DNA of 64,000 nt from contig NZ_LT607670.1 in assembly GCF_900095265.1 (NCBI RefSeq), positions 124,001 to 188,000 on the forward strand, in the 5' to 3' direction. Positions within the stretch are counted from its first letter, which is position 1; each line of letters starts with the position of its first letter. The position numbers and the translations under genes were made by a program. The notes below the pieces were generated by a model that was not told the origin of the DNA, did no database searches, and saw only the letters and a list, made by a program, of their open reading frames with translations. Positions 8,573 through 19,017 of the stretch are shown here, piece by piece. The stretch is from Janthinobacterium sp. UMAB-56. GTDB lineage: Bacteria; Pseudomonadota; Gammaproteobacteria; Burkholderiales; Burkholderiaceae_D.

Positions 8573-9307
8573 ATGAACCGCACTCTGCCCACCCTGCTCG
8601 CCATCGCCGTGATCCTGTCCGCCTGCGGCAAGACGGAGAACAACAACGCCACGCCGACCGTCGCCGCACCGGCCACCAGCGTGGCCGATATGGCCGCCAA
8701 GGCGCAAGTGAAGGCGGCCGCCGCCAGCCTGCCGCAAGCGGACGCTGCCACACCAAGCGCCAGCTATGTCGACATCACGAGCGGCAACCAGTTGATGTAC
8801 AGCTACATCGCCCTGTCCGGCGTGCCGCCCGATTACGCGGCCGTGGCGCAGCGCATCTCGCGTGAATATGCGGGCAGCAACGACGCCTTCCGCAAGCAGG
8901 AAGTGCTCGACGCGCTGAAACCGCAGATCGACGCCAAGGTCGGCGAAGCGAAAACCAAACGCTACCTGCGCTACCAGATCAATGGCCAGGGCGCGCTGTC
9001 GCCATACGCGATGGACAAGGCCGCCTTCCCTGCCAAGTTCGCAGAAACAGGTACGTATTACTACATGTACGACAACGGCGACTACAAGCTGGCGTTTTCG
9101 AATGGCGGCGCTTACTCGCTGCTGAAGGTGGACCAGGACGCGGCGCGCAAGATCGAGGCGGCCCGCAGCGGCTACAAGGACTTCACCATCATCGTATATG
9201 CCTACGCCCAGGAAGCGGACATGGCCAGCAACCAGGTCAAGGCGCAGATCGTCAAGGTGGCGATCAAGCTGAACGGGGAAGAAATTCCTGTGCAGCAAGC
9301 GCTGTAA
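8573..9307 (+). CDS. Putative lipoprotein
   Basis: 244 residues. The start is ATG 8573 with a GAAGGAA site; a much longer frame open to 8066 is an out-of-frame shadow of the previous gene. Signal sequence MNRTLPTLLAIAVILSAC gives a lipobox with Cys18, then a low-complexity Ala/Thr linker (about 20-58) and a folded domain rich in Tyr/Asp (YYYMYDNGDYKLAF). No family is recognised. It follows the OB-domain membrane protein by 40 bp and may be co-transcribed with the caspase gene. Confidence 0.78.
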   Translation: MNRTLPTLLAIAVILSACGKTENNNATPTVAAPATSVADMAAKAQVKAAAASLPQADAATPSASYVDITSGNQLMYSYIALSGVPPDYAAVAQRISREYAGSNDAFRKQEVLDALKPQIDAKVGEAKTKRYLRYQINGQGALSPYAMDKAAFPAKFAETGTYYYMYDNGDYKLAFSNGGAYSLLKVDQDAARKIEAARSGYKDFTIIVYAYAQEADMASNQVKAQIVKVAIKLNGEEIPVQQAL

Positions 9308-9359
9308 GCGCCCGGGCCTTTGCGTTACACTGTTCGCCACATTGCATCAGGATCGAGAC

Positions 9360-10625
9360 ATGGGCGAACAGACACTGGCGGAGCAACACCTGGCCAAGGG
9401 CCAGCAACTGCAGCAGCAAGGCAAGTTGATCGAAGCGATCAATGCCTACCAGGCCGCGTATAAACTGGACCCGGCCCTGGCGCAAGCCCAGCATTTCCAG
9501 GGCCTGGCGATGCTAGAACTGGGCCAGGGCGCCATCGGCCTGGGCCTATTAAAACTGTCGCTCAAGCAGCAGCCGGAGAACGCCCTGTTCCACTACAACT
9601 TGGGCAATGTGCTGCGCGGCACGGATAATGAGGCGGCGCTGGCCAGCTACGCCACGGCGGCGCGGCTGGCGCCGCACGAGCACGATTTCGCGATTCTACA
9701 TGCGGAACTGCTGCTGGGAAAACAGCGTCTGGCCGAGACCATCGCCGAGCTGGAACGGGCCCACGCCCTGCGTCCGCAGCGTTGGCAAACCCTGCAGGGC
9801 CTGGCCGAGCTGTATTACCGCACGGGACAGCAGGATCTGGCGCTGGCACGCTATGCGCAAGCCCTGGCGCTGCATCCGGCACTGGCGCAAACGTGCCGCA
9901 TCGGCTTTGCCGCGCCACAAGCGGAACTGGCAGAAACGTTGACACCGATCAACGTCGCGCCAGCGCTGCAGGAGTTCCTGCGCGAAACGGATTTGCACAT
10001 CCTCGACGATTTCCTGCCCGACCCCACCGCCTGGCGCGCGCAGGCGCTAGCCCTGCCGTTCGAGCAGCAGCGCTATGCGGGACAGAACTACCCGGGCAGC
10101 CAGACGGCAGGCCAGCCCTGCCAGGCCATCATGGAGCGCATCGCCACGGCGCTGGGCCGCCCCATCCGTTTTATCTCGCCCGACAACGGCTCGTATCGCC
10201 TCAGCTATGCGGACGCCATGGCGCGCACGGATATCCATGTGGATAACGAGACGGGGAATAATTTCAATTTCTATGCGGGCGTGCTGTATCTGAACCCGCC
10301 CGAGCAATGCCAGGGCGGCACCACCTTCTGGCGCCACCAGCCCAGCGGCTGGCACCGGCGCCTGCCCGAGGCGGACGTCAAGGCAGGCGGCTACGCCAGC
10401 TTCAAGGATTTCCAGAAGCGCTGGCTGCCGAACAGCAAAGTGCAGAAATTCAACGATTTGCAGGAACAGCGCGACAGTTGGCAAGCGCTGCTGGAAGTAC
10501 CGATGCGCCACAACCGCCTGATCGTGTACAAGGGCCATTACTTTCATTCGATCAGCAATGTGTTTGGCGACACGCCGGAGAATGGACGATTGGTGCAGCT
10601 GTTCTTTTTTGAAGTGCCGGACTAA
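9360..10625 (+). CDS. TPR protein fused to a DUF6445/2-oxoglutarate-oxygenase-like domain
   Basis: 421 residues from ATG 9360 (AGGATCGAG upstream); a TTG six codons earlier is less likely. The N-terminal half has about five tetratricopeptide-like repeats (10-195). The C-terminal half (from LHILDDFLPDP) has a double-stranded beta-helix pattern: HVD in RTDIHVDNETG, YLNPPEQCQGGTTFW, and a distal His in GHYFHSISNVFG. These are the HxD...H metal ligands expected for a 2OG-Fe(II) oxygenase fold. The substrate is unknown; a protein or glycan hydroxylation role would fit the TPR fusion but is not shown. It converges on the LysR gene with a 4-bp overlap. Confidence 0.72.
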   Translation: MGEQTLAEQHLAKGQQLQQQGKLIEAINAYQAAYKLDPALAQAQHFQGLAMLELGQGAIGLGLLKLSLKQQPENALFHYNLGNVLRGTDNEAALASYATAARLAPHEHDFAILHAELLLGKQRLAETIAELERAHALRPQRWQTLQGLAELYYRTGQQDLALARYAQALALHPALAQTCRIGFAAPQAELAETLTPINVAPALQEFLRETDLHILDDFLPDPTAWRAQALALPFEQQRYAGQNYPGSQTAGQPCQAIMERIATALGRPIRFISPDNGSYRLSYADAMARTDIHVDNETGNNFNFYAGVLYLNPPEQCQGGTTFWRHQPSGWHRRLPEADVKAGGYASFKDFQKRWLPNSKVQKFNDLQEQRDSWQALLEVPMRHNRLIVYKGHYFHSISNVFGDTPENGRLVQLFFFEVPD

Positions 10626-11563
10626 TACATATCCGCAGCCGTCGCCCGTACAGCTTTCAATAGCATATCCGCCCCCGGCGACAGCAAATGATCCTGCTGG
10701 CGGATGATGCCGAACGCATCCATCTTGCACGGCAGTTCTATGGGCAAGATGCTCAGCACGTTCAACGATTCATAGTAGTGCGCCACTTCCGTCGGCATCA
10801 CATGCAGGGAATCCGTCTGCTGCAGCAAGGACGTAATCAGCAGCAAGGCCGTGGTGTCGACCACGTCGACGGGCGGTTCCAGGCTGGCGCGGCGGAACAT
10901 CATGTCGAAGCGGTGGCGCAGGATGCTGCCTTGCGGCGGCAAGATCCATGGCTGGCCCGCCAGGTCTTTCAATTGCAGATTCTTGCGCGACAGCAGCGGG
11001 TGGCCGTTGCGCGCCACGGCGCTGGCCGGCTCTTCCGTCAATTCTTCGTAGATAAGGCCCGCGCTGCTTTCCTTTTCCAGGATGCGCCCGATCATGAAGT
11101 CGAGGGTGCCATGCTGCAGCATGTCCATCAGGGTGTTGCTGTGCTCCAAATGTACGCCGATGCGCATCAAGGGCGCCTGCTGCTTGATGCGGGCAATGGC
11201 GCGCGGCAGCAAGGCCATCGCGGGCGTCATGATGACGCCCACTTCCACCTGGCCCGTCAAGCCCGACTTCAGGGCGACGATGTCGTCATGCGCCAGCGAC
11301 AAGCTCGTCAAGGCCATGCGCGCATGGCGTATCATGGTCTCGCCGTAAATCGTCGGCTCCATGCCGCGCGGCAACCGGTCGAATAGGCGCACATCGAGCA
11401 TCTCTTCCAGGTCCTTGATTTGCTTGGACGCGGCCGGCTGCGTCATATGCAATTCTTCCGCCGCGCGGTGGATGTTGCGCTGCTCGTCAAGGGCGATCAA
11501 CAGCAGCAATTGCCGCGTCTTCAGGCGGGCTCGCAAGAACCAGTTGGGGTTGAGAGTATCCAT
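10622..11563 (-). CDS. LysR-family regulator, GbpR-like; likely arabinan/arabinose regulon regulator
   Basis: 313 residues. The LysR winged HTH (about 15-75, AAEELHMTQPAASKQIKDLE) precedes a two-lobed effector domain (about 95-300). The overall sequence resembles GbpR-type sugar-responsive LysR proteins, which control sugar-binding-protein genes. It lies at the downstream end of the sugar ABC/GH43 operon. Three promoters of the neighbouring regulon share an inverted repeat plus promoter-proximal box with LysR-like geometry, and its own leader carries related GATATC motifs. Regulation of those promoters by this protein is inference. The effector is probably arabinose or a derivative. Confidence 0.88.
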   Translation of the reverse strand: MDTLNPNWFLRARLKTRQLLLLIALDEQRNIHRAAEELHMTQPAASKQIKDLEEMLDVRLFDRLPRGMEPTIYGETMIRHARMALTSLSLAHDDIVALKSGLTGQVEVGVIMTPAMALLPRAIARIKQQAPLMRIGVHLEHSNTLMDMLQHGTLDFMIGRILEKESSAGLIYEELTEEPASAVARNGHPLLSRKNLQLKDLAGQPWILPPQGSILRHRFDMMFRRASLEPPVDVVDTTALLLITSLLQQTDSLHVMPTEVAHYYESLNVLSILPIELPCKMDAFGIIRQQDHLLSPGADMLLKAVRATAADMY

Positions 11564-11582
11564 GAATAAATCATATCATGAT

Positions 11583-11621
11583 CGATATCGGTTCTAACAC
11601 GATATCGACATTATAGATATC
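11583..11621 (-). promoter_or_regulatory. GATATC-rich leader of the LysR gene
   Basis: Two perfect CGATATCG palindromes (11583-11590, 11600-11607) and a third GATATC (11616-11621) sit 20-58 bp upstream of the LysR start codon. The same half-site word (CGATAT/ATATCG) forms the inverted repeat at the three regulon promoters, but the spacing differs here. Placement over the probable promoter suggests negative autoregulation. Confidence 0.5.
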
Positions 11622-11657
11622 AGTATGTCTCCTTGTTCGTTTGTGCGCAGCTAGCGC

Positions 11658-12632
11658 TCAGGATGCCTTGCAGGCGGCGCTGGGATTGGCGGCCGGACCA
11701 GCCGTTTGATGGATGAACTCGATACTGCCATCCGGCTTGTACTTCAGCTCTTCCACGGCCACGGAGCGCCGGTACTCGCCACCGCCGGGCAATTTGTCGT
11801 TGTGATAGAAGATGTAGGACTTGCCATTGAATTCGATGATGGCCTGGTGGATGGTTTTCACCACGGCATTCTTGTCCATGATGGTGCCACGGAAATGCCA
11901 CGGCCCCGTCGGCGTCGGTCCCGTCGAATACGCCGTTTCTTCGGGGAAGTTGCGCGAGTACGACAAGTAATACGTGCCGGCATGCTTGTGCATATAGGCC
12001 GCTTCCGTGAACGCATCCATGCCAAAGGTCAGAATCGGGCCGTCCAGCTCCGTCATGTTGGCTTTCAGCCTGGCGTATTTCAAGACCGTGTTGCCCCAAT
12101 AGATATACGCTTGGCCATCCGTATCGATGAAGACGGCCGGGTCGATGTCGTCCCAGAGTATCGCCGTCTGCCGCGTCATGTCGTTGGTGATCAGGGCGCT
12201 GCCGCGCGCATCGACGAAGGGCCCGGTCGGGCTGTCGGACACGGCCACGCCAATGGCCTTGCCGGGGATGGTTTTATGCTCGACGGTCGAATAGAAATAG
12301 TATTGATTGCCGCGCTTGACGATGTCGCCGGCCCAGGCATCCTTGGCTGCCCAGGCGAAGGTGGAAAAGCGCACGGGCGAGCCGTGATCGGTCCAGTTCG
12401 CCATGTCGCAGGAAGAATACACGCGCCACTCGTGCATGCGGTAATCCGTATCCGTGGCACTCGCTTCATCGTGGCCCACATACAGGTAGACTCGGCCATT
12501 GTCGACCAGCGCGGCCGGGTCGCCCGTGTAAATGTTTTTCACGATGGGGTTGGCGCCCTGCGCGGCGAATGGAGCGCAGGCGAGCGCCAGCGCCATGCCG
12601 ATGGCTGCGGCAAGTGTGTGTTTCTGGAACAT
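11658..12632 (-). CDS. GH43 family arabinosidase, secreted
   Basis: 324 residues, with a signal peptide (about 1-26, ending AQG/A). The five-bladed GH43 propeller acids are visible: general base Asp38 (YTGDPA), pKa modulator Asp164 (WDDIDPAVF) and general acid Glu210 (FTEAAYMHK). The family includes alpha-L-arabinofuranosidases, endo-arabinanases and beta-xylosidases; the arabinose context favours action on arabinan side chains or arabino-oligosaccharides in the periplasm. It is the last gene of the ABC transporter operon, 4 bp after the second permease. Confidence 0.88.
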   Translation of the reverse strand: MFQKHTLAAAIGMALALACAPFAAQGANPIVKNIYTGDPAALVDNGRVYLYVGHDEASATDTDYRMHEWRVYSSCDMANWTDHGSPVRFSTFAWAAKDAWAGDIVKRGNQYYFYSTVEHKTIPGKAIGVAVSDSPTGPFVDARGSALITNDMTRQTAILWDDIDPAVFIDTDGQAYIYWGNTVLKYARLKANMTELDGPILTFGMDAFTEAAYMHKHAGTYYLSYSRNFPEETAYSTGPTPTGPWHFRGTIMDKNAVVKTIHQAIIEFNGKSYIFYHNDKLPGGGEYRRSVAVEELKYKPDGSIEFIHQTAGPAANPSAACKAS

Positions 12633-12636
12633 GCAG

Positions 12637-13611
12637 TTAACTCCCCTTGGTATTTTTCTGGCCCATGGCCATCAGTCTTTGCACGACGCAAAAGACAAAC
12701 AGCAAGCCGCCGATGACGATCTTGGTCCACCACGAGCTGAGCGTGCCGTCGAAGGCGATCAGGGTCTGGATGGTGCCGAGCACCAGCACGCCCGACAGCG
12801 CACCGGCCACATAGCCGTAGCCGCCGCTGAGCAAGGTGCCGCCGATGACGACGGCAGCAATCGCGTCCAGTTCCGTGCCTTGCGCATGCAAGCCATAGCC
12901 GGACAGCATGTAAAACGCAAACAGCACGCCGCCCAGGGACGCGCAAAAGCCGCTGAAGGCATAAATCAGCACCTTGGTGCGGCCCACGGGCAAACCCATC
13001 ATCAGGGCCGACTGTTCATTGCCGCCGATCGCATACACGGCGCGGCCGAACGGCGTGGCGTGCGCCAGCCAGATGGCCAAAAGTAAGGTCGCCACGGCAA
13101 TCAGCACGCCGGGCGAAACAAAGCCCCCCAGAAAGCCCAGTTGCGTCTGCGACATGGCCACGAACAGCGGGTCGTCGATCGTGATCGAATTGATGCTGAT
13201 CAGATAGCACAAGCCGCGCGCCAGAAACATGCCAGCCAGGGTCACGATGAAGGGCTGCAGCTTGAAATAATGGATGAGCGCGCCCATGCCGGCGCCAAAC
13301 ACGGCGCCCAGCGCCAGCACGGTGGCGATCACCAGCGTCGGGGGCCAGTGCGCCACGTGGAGCAGCCAGGCGGCGATCATGGTCGACAGGGCCAGCACGG
13401 AACCGACCGACAAATCGATGCCGCCGGAAACGATGACGAAGGTCATGCCGACGGCGATCACCAGCAAAAAGGCGTTATCGATCAACAGGTTAAAGATCAC
13501 TTGCGTGGACAGCAGGCCCGGGTAGGCGGCGCCACCGAGGCCCAGCATCACCACCAGCAGCAAGACGGTGACGAGCGAGGTGAAATACGGGGTGTGCAGC
13601 AAGCCCTTCAT
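12637..13611 (-). CDS. Sugar ABC transporter permease, YjfF-like
   Basis: 324 residues from ATG 13611, which overlaps the stop of the previous permease in an ATGA. A larger open frame extends upstream but only reads antisense-like sequence of the other permease. Eight or more hydrophobic helices and the BPD_transp_2 signature (SGGIDLSVGSVLALS; GGTLLSGGYG near the end) mark a carbohydrate-uptake-type-2 permease. It should form a heterodimer with the product of 13608-14699 in the inner membrane. In E. coli the corresponding proteins import galactofuranose; here arabinofuranose or arabinose is more likely. Confidence 0.9.
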   Translation of the reverse strand: MKGLLHTPYFTSLVTVLLLVVMLGLGGAAYPGLLSTQVIFNLLIDNAFLLVIAVGMTFVIVSGGIDLSVGSVLALSTMIAAWLLHVAHWPPTLVIATVLALGAVFGAGMGALIHYFKLQPFIVTLAGMFLARGLCYLISINSITIDDPLFVAMSQTQLGFLGGFVSPGVLIAVATLLLAIWLAHATPFGRAVYAIGGNEQSALMMGLPVGRTKVLIYAFSGFCASLGGVLFAFYMLSGYGLHAQGTELDAIAAVVIGGTLLSGGYGYVAGALSGVLVLGTIQTLIAFDGTLSSWWTKIVIGGLLFVFCVVQRLMAMGQKNTKGS

Positions 13612-14695
13612 GCTTTTCTCCGATGCAGCAATTGCTTGAATTGCGACGATTGCGACAGGCAGACGAGGAACACGACGACCGACTTGACGACCATGTTCAC
13701 CTCGGGCGGCACGCCCAGCGAATAGATGGTGTAGGTCAGGGTCTGGATGATGAGGGCGCCGATCATGCTGCCCACGAGGCTGAACTTGCCGCCGGCCAGG
13801 GACGTCCCGCCCAGGGTGACGGCCAGGATGGCGTCCAGTTCCAGCATCAGGCCCGCGTTGTTGGCGTCGGCGCTCTTGATGTTTGAGCTGATCATCAGCC
13901 CCGACAGGCCCGCGCAGGCGGCGCAAAAGACGTAGACGAAAAAGATCAGGGTCGCCGTCTTGATGCCGGCCAGGCGCGCGGCGACAGGGTTGATGCCGAC
14001 GGCCTGGATGAACAGGCCCAGCGCCGTCTTGCGCATCAGCACGGCCGTGATGAGGAAAACGGCCGCCACGAGGAACAGGGAAAACGGCAAGCCGAACAGA
14101 TAACCGCTGCCGATGAAAAAGTACGGTTGATAGTAGACGGTAACGATCTGCCCATCCGTCAGCAATTGCGCCAGGCCCCGCCCCGCCACCATCAGAATCA
14201 GGGTGGCGACGATGGGCTGCAAGCCGAGGCCGGCCACCAGCACGCCGTTCCAGGCGCCGCACAGCAAGGCCGCGCCCAGGGCCGCCGCCAGGGCCCAGCC
14301 CATGGGGATATTGCTCACGTAAGTGGGCACGCCGTTGTCCATCACCATGGTGCCGCCGATCAGCATGGCGGCCACGGTACCGGACAGGGCCACGACGGCG
14401 CCCACGGAAATATCGATGCCGCGCGTGGCTATCACCAGGGTCATGCCCAGCGCCGCCAGCATCAGCGGCGCGGCGCGGTTGACGATGTCGATCACGCTAC
14501 CGTACAGATGGCCATCGCGCACTTCCAGGCGGAAAAATCCGGGGATGGCAAAGAAATCGACCAGCAACAGCAGCAACAGCGCGGCCAGGGGCCGGCTCAG
14601 GGGGTGATGTAAAACGCTATGCACAATGGAAGAATCCGTGGTGGAGGCCGCACGCGCCGCCTCGATGGGCGCCGCGGGCGACGGTGTGGTCACGC

Positions 14696-14699
<4 letters not shown>
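13608..14699 (-). CDS. Sugar ABC transporter permease, YtfT-like
   Basis: 363 residues, RbsC/YtfT-type inner-membrane permease. A 40-residue cytoplasmic N-terminus precedes the first helix (PLAALLLLLLVDFFAIPG). The signatures ATRGIDISVGAVVALSG and GGTSLAGGKFS are the typical coupling motifs for CUT2 transporters. It overlaps the ATPase gene upstream (ATGA at 14696-14699) and the second permease downstream, indicating translational coupling across the transporter operon. Confidence 0.92.
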
Positions 14700-16237
<1,538 letters not shown>

Positions 16238-16246
16238 GCGGCAAGC

Positions 16247-17221
16247 TTAGTACTTACGGTTAGGAAATTCCTTGGCGGCCACCTCGGCAGGGAACACGCC
16301 TTCCACCGTCGTGATGCGCGCCGGCACGGGCTTGCCGGCCACCACGTCGCGGGCGATGGACATCAATTGCGGGCCCAGCAGCGGGCTGCATTCAACGGTG
16401 ACATTCAGCTTGCCGGCAATCATGGCCTCGAACGCGCCTTTCACGCCATCGATGGAGATAATGATGATGTCCTTGCCCGGCTTCATGCCCGCTTCTTCGA
16501 TGGCCTGGATGGCGCCGATGGCCATATCGTCATTGTGCGCGTACAGCACGTTGATCTTCTTGCCTTCGGCCTTGAGGAACGCTTCCATCACTTCCTTGCC
16601 CTTGGCGCGCGTGAAGTCGCCTGTTTGCGAACGGATGATCTTCAGCTTGGGATTCTTGCCGATGACTTCCTGGAAGCCTTCCTTGCGGTCGATGGCCGGG
16701 GCGGAACCCACCGTGCCTTGCAGTTCGACGATATTCAGGGTGGCATCCGGGGTTTTCTTCGCATGCTCGAGCAGCCACTGGCCCGCGCGGCGGCCCTCTT
16801 CCACGAAGTCGGAGCCGATGAAGGTCACGTACAGCGACTTGTCGGCCACATTGACGGCGCGGTCCGTCAAGATGACGGGAATCTTGGCCGCCTTGGCTTC
16901 GCGCAAGACGGTATCCCAGCCGGACTCAACGACAGGCGAGAAGGCGATCACGTCGACCTTTTGCGCGATGAAGGAGCGCAGGGCCTTGACCTGGTTTTCC
17001 TGCTTTTGCTGGGCATCGGCAAATTTCAGGGTGATGCCATCTTTCTTGGCAGCATCCTTGATGGAAACGGTATTGGCGGTGCGCCACTCGCTCTCGGCGC
17101 CCACCTGCGAAAAGCCCATGACGAGGGGCTTGGCGGCGAAGGCGGACGAGCTAGCGAAGGTGGTGGCAGAAGCGGCCAGCAGCATGGCGCTGGCGAGGAG
17201 TGTGCGGCGTGTCAATGTCAT
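16247..17221 (-). CDS. Periplasmic sugar-binding protein, YtfQ family
   Basis: 324 residues. A signal peptide (about 1-29, ending AFA/A) precedes a type I periplasmic-binding fold. VMGFSQVGAESEWR, ADAQQKQENQVKALRSF, NIVELQGTVGSAPAIDRK and YAHNDDMAIGAIQAI match E. coli YtfQ closely; YtfQ binds galactofuranose. In the present arabinan cluster the ligand is more likely L-arabinose or arabinofuranose, as proposed for the related arabinose transporters of Shewanella (established knowledge by analogy, not proof). It is the first gene of the operon, 66 bp downstream of the -10 of composite element 1. Confidence 0.93.
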   Translation of the reverse strand: MTLTRRTLLASAMLLAASATTFASSSAFAAKPLVMGFSQVGAESEWRTANTVSIKDAAKKDGITLKFADAQQKQENQVKALRSFIAQKVDVIAFSPVVESGWDTVLREAKAAKIPVILTDRAVNVADKSLYVTFIGSDFVEEGRRAGQWLLEHAKKTPDATLNIVELQGTVGSAPAIDRKEGFQEVIGKNPKLKIIRSQTGDFTRAKGKEVMEAFLKAEGKKINVLYAHNDDMAIGAIQAIEEAGMKPGKDIIIISIDGVKGAFEAMIAGKLNVTVECSPLLGPQLMSIARDVVAGKPVPARITTVEGVFPAEVAAKEFPNRKY

Positions 17222-17286
17222 TCTTGTCTCCAGTTTTTTGGAATACCATCACAGCCGGATGCCGGATGGGCGGTTTTTATGAAGCC

Positions 17287-17354
17287 ATGGTAGGAGAAAG
17301 CAACATAGCCATCCAATCAATTCTTTTTCGCTTGCGATACCGATTTGCGTATCG
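17287..17354 (-). promoter_or_regulatory. Composite regulon element 1 (ABC transporter operon promoter)
   Basis: Read on the minus strand: inverted repeat CGATAC-N8-GTATCG (17354-17335), 12 bp, AATTGATTGG (17322-17313), then a -10-like TACCAT (17292-17287). A TGGATG placed 17 bp before the -10 would be a poor -35, as in activator-dependent promoters. The same layout with identical spacings occurs at 29887-29954 and 36413-36480. Confidence 0.75.
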
Positions 17355-17381
17355 GTAGATCGAGCAGAGTCCCCTCTTGCC

Positions 17382-18244
17382 TCAGCGCAGCAGGCGCAGC
17401 CCGTACAGGCCGCCGGCCACGGACTCCTTGCCGGCGACAAATTTCACGCGCAATTTGCCGTTGGCAGCGGCGACCAGCGACACAGGCACGGCGATGTCGA
17501 CCGTGTGCAGCTCTTGCGGCGCATCGTCCATCACAGCGAGCGTCGCCAGCTTGACGTCGTTGACCAGCACGTCAAACACGCGGTCCGCGTCCACAGTCGA
17601 CAGGGTCAGTCGCAAGAACCGGGCTTCGCCTTGCGGATCGCTCAGTTCATAGCTGAACCAGCCTGTCGCATGACGCCAGTGCCTGCCCTTGTTGATGCCG
17701 TTTTCTCCCCCTTCGGCCTGGAAGAAGTGGTCGGATTCAGGCTGCTGCTGCCCCGGCGCCACCTGGTCGATGGTCTGCGCATCGAGGGCCAGGCGCTGCG
17801 TTTCTGCCTGGCGCGTGGTTTGCTGCAGCTGCGCCAGGCTGGCGGGCGTGGACAAGGGCCAGTACAGCATATAGCGCGAGTCATGCAGGCGGAAGAACGG
17901 GATCAGTTTCAAGGTGGCAGCATCCTTGCCCTGGATCAGCCCGGGCGCCGTAAAGGTCAGCGGCTGGCCCTTCACGGGCTTGATCTGGTGCAGGAAGTCT
18001 TTTTTGTCGCTGACGAACAGCGGCGACGATTCCAGCGGACATACTTGCCCCTGGGCGATATGGCCCATGCGCGTATCATCGGCCAGATAGTTCAGCGCTT
18101 CATGCGCGAACGGCTGCGTCTTCGCTGCCAGCACGATGGGGCCGTGCAGCACGGCGTAATAATTCGACTGGTCAGGCATCTGCTCCAGGCGCGTCGTCAT
18201 GGGCAAGGTCACGTCGACGCTGTCGCCGGACTTCCACGCGCGCG
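17382..18244 (-). pseudogene. GH127 (beta-L-arabinofuranosidase family) C-terminal fragment
   Basis: About 287 residues homologous to the C-terminal part of GH127/DUF1680 enzymes: AWKSGDSVDVTLPMTTR, YYAVLHGPIVLAAK and a terminal jelly-roll ending GGLYGLRLLR. The matching N-terminal fragment is at 21175-21848 in the same orientation, 2.9 kb upstream, and the catalytic centre between them is missing. Upstream of residue AWKSGD the frame reads into a resolvase stub. The fragment would not make a functional enzyme. It lies 28 bp from composite element 1. Confidence 0.85.
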
Positions 18245-18268
18245 TACACGGGCGTAGCCGATCAGCAT
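18245..18268 (-). pseudogene. Serine resolvase start-codon stub
   Basis: ATG at 18268 is followed by codons for LIGYARV, the invariant N-terminus of Tn3-family resolvases/invertases, then sequence switches to the GH127 fragment in another frame. It marks a recombination boundary. The 190 bp upstream (18269-18460) contains no gene; it has a repeated GCCGCACGCGGG and the hairpin CAACAAA...TTTGTTG, and could hold remnants of a res site. Confidence 0.6.
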
Positions 18269-18460
18269 GGCGACTTGTCCAATAAATCACGAAAATTCAG
18301 TATAGCTGGACTTTGAATATTGGAAAGGGATTGTGGATTGTCGGTGTGCTTGAGATACCCGCCGCACGCGGGCCGCACGCGGGAGTGCAACAAACCCTCG
18401 TTTGTTGGACCCGACCAGACCACGTGAGCAAAGTGCGTCGACTTTGAAAAATGGTTGATT

Positions 18461-18940
18461 TTATGCCGTGGTCGCCTTGTGCTGGATCAACTCCACCTTG
18501 TAGCCGTCCGGATCTTCGATAAAGGCGATGATCTCGTTCCTGTCACCTTGCAATGGCCCGGCAGCACGTGTCACTTTCGCACCGGCGGCCGCTGCGTCCT
18601 GCGTGGCAGCGAATATATCCGCTACGCCGATCGCAATATGCCCATATGCGGTTCCTATTGTATATTCACGCTGGTCCCAGTTGTGCGTGAGCTCCAGCAC
18701 CGTGGTGTCGTTCTCCTCGCCATAGCCGACGAAGGCCAGCGTGAATCGTCCCTCGCTGAAGTCCATGCGCCGCAACAGCCGCATGCCGCAAATGCGCTGG
18801 TAGAAATCGAGCGAGGCGTCCAAGTCCCGCACCCTTAGCATTGTGTGCAACATGCGGCCGGCGACGATCGCCCCGGCCTGGGATGCCGGCGCTGAATTGA
18901 CTGTGATATTCGGCGACGCCTTCCAGGGGGCGAGCGACAT
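18461..18940 (-). CDS. VOC family protein, lactoylglutathione lyase-like
   Basis: 159 residues from ATG 18940, which has a GGAGGA site 4 bp upstream; a TTG four codons earlier is rejected. One vicinal-oxygen-chelate domain: MLHTMLRVRDLDASLDFYQ, TTVLELTHNW, GHIAIGVADI and DPDGYKVELIQ. These carry the metal ligands of glyoxalase I (His in LHTML, Glu in LEL, His in GHIA, Glu in VELIQ). Glyoxalase I isomerises the methylglyoxal-glutathione hemithioacetal in the cytoplasm. A 30-residue N-terminal extension is unusual. It is cargo of the insertion that splits GH127. Confidence 0.88.
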   Translation of the reverse strand: MSLAPWKASPNITVNSAPASQAGAIVAGRMLHTMLRVRDLDASLDFYQRICGMRLLRRMDFSEGRFTLAFVGYGEENDTTVLELTHNWDQREYTIGTAYGHIAIGVADIFAATQDAAAAGAKVTRAAGPLQGDRNEIIAFIEDPDGYKVELIQHKATTA

Positions 18941-19017
18941 GTGTTCCTCCAATCTTTGGCGGTATGGGTAAGTGTAAAAGAAGCCCCGCGCACAGGCTGA
19001 GCTTCACCTGCAGTTGG

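Noticed and set aside
12637-14262. 541-codon permease start at 14262
   Set aside because: The first 217 codons are an out-of-frame shadow of the other permease; ATG 13611 has the ATGA overlap.
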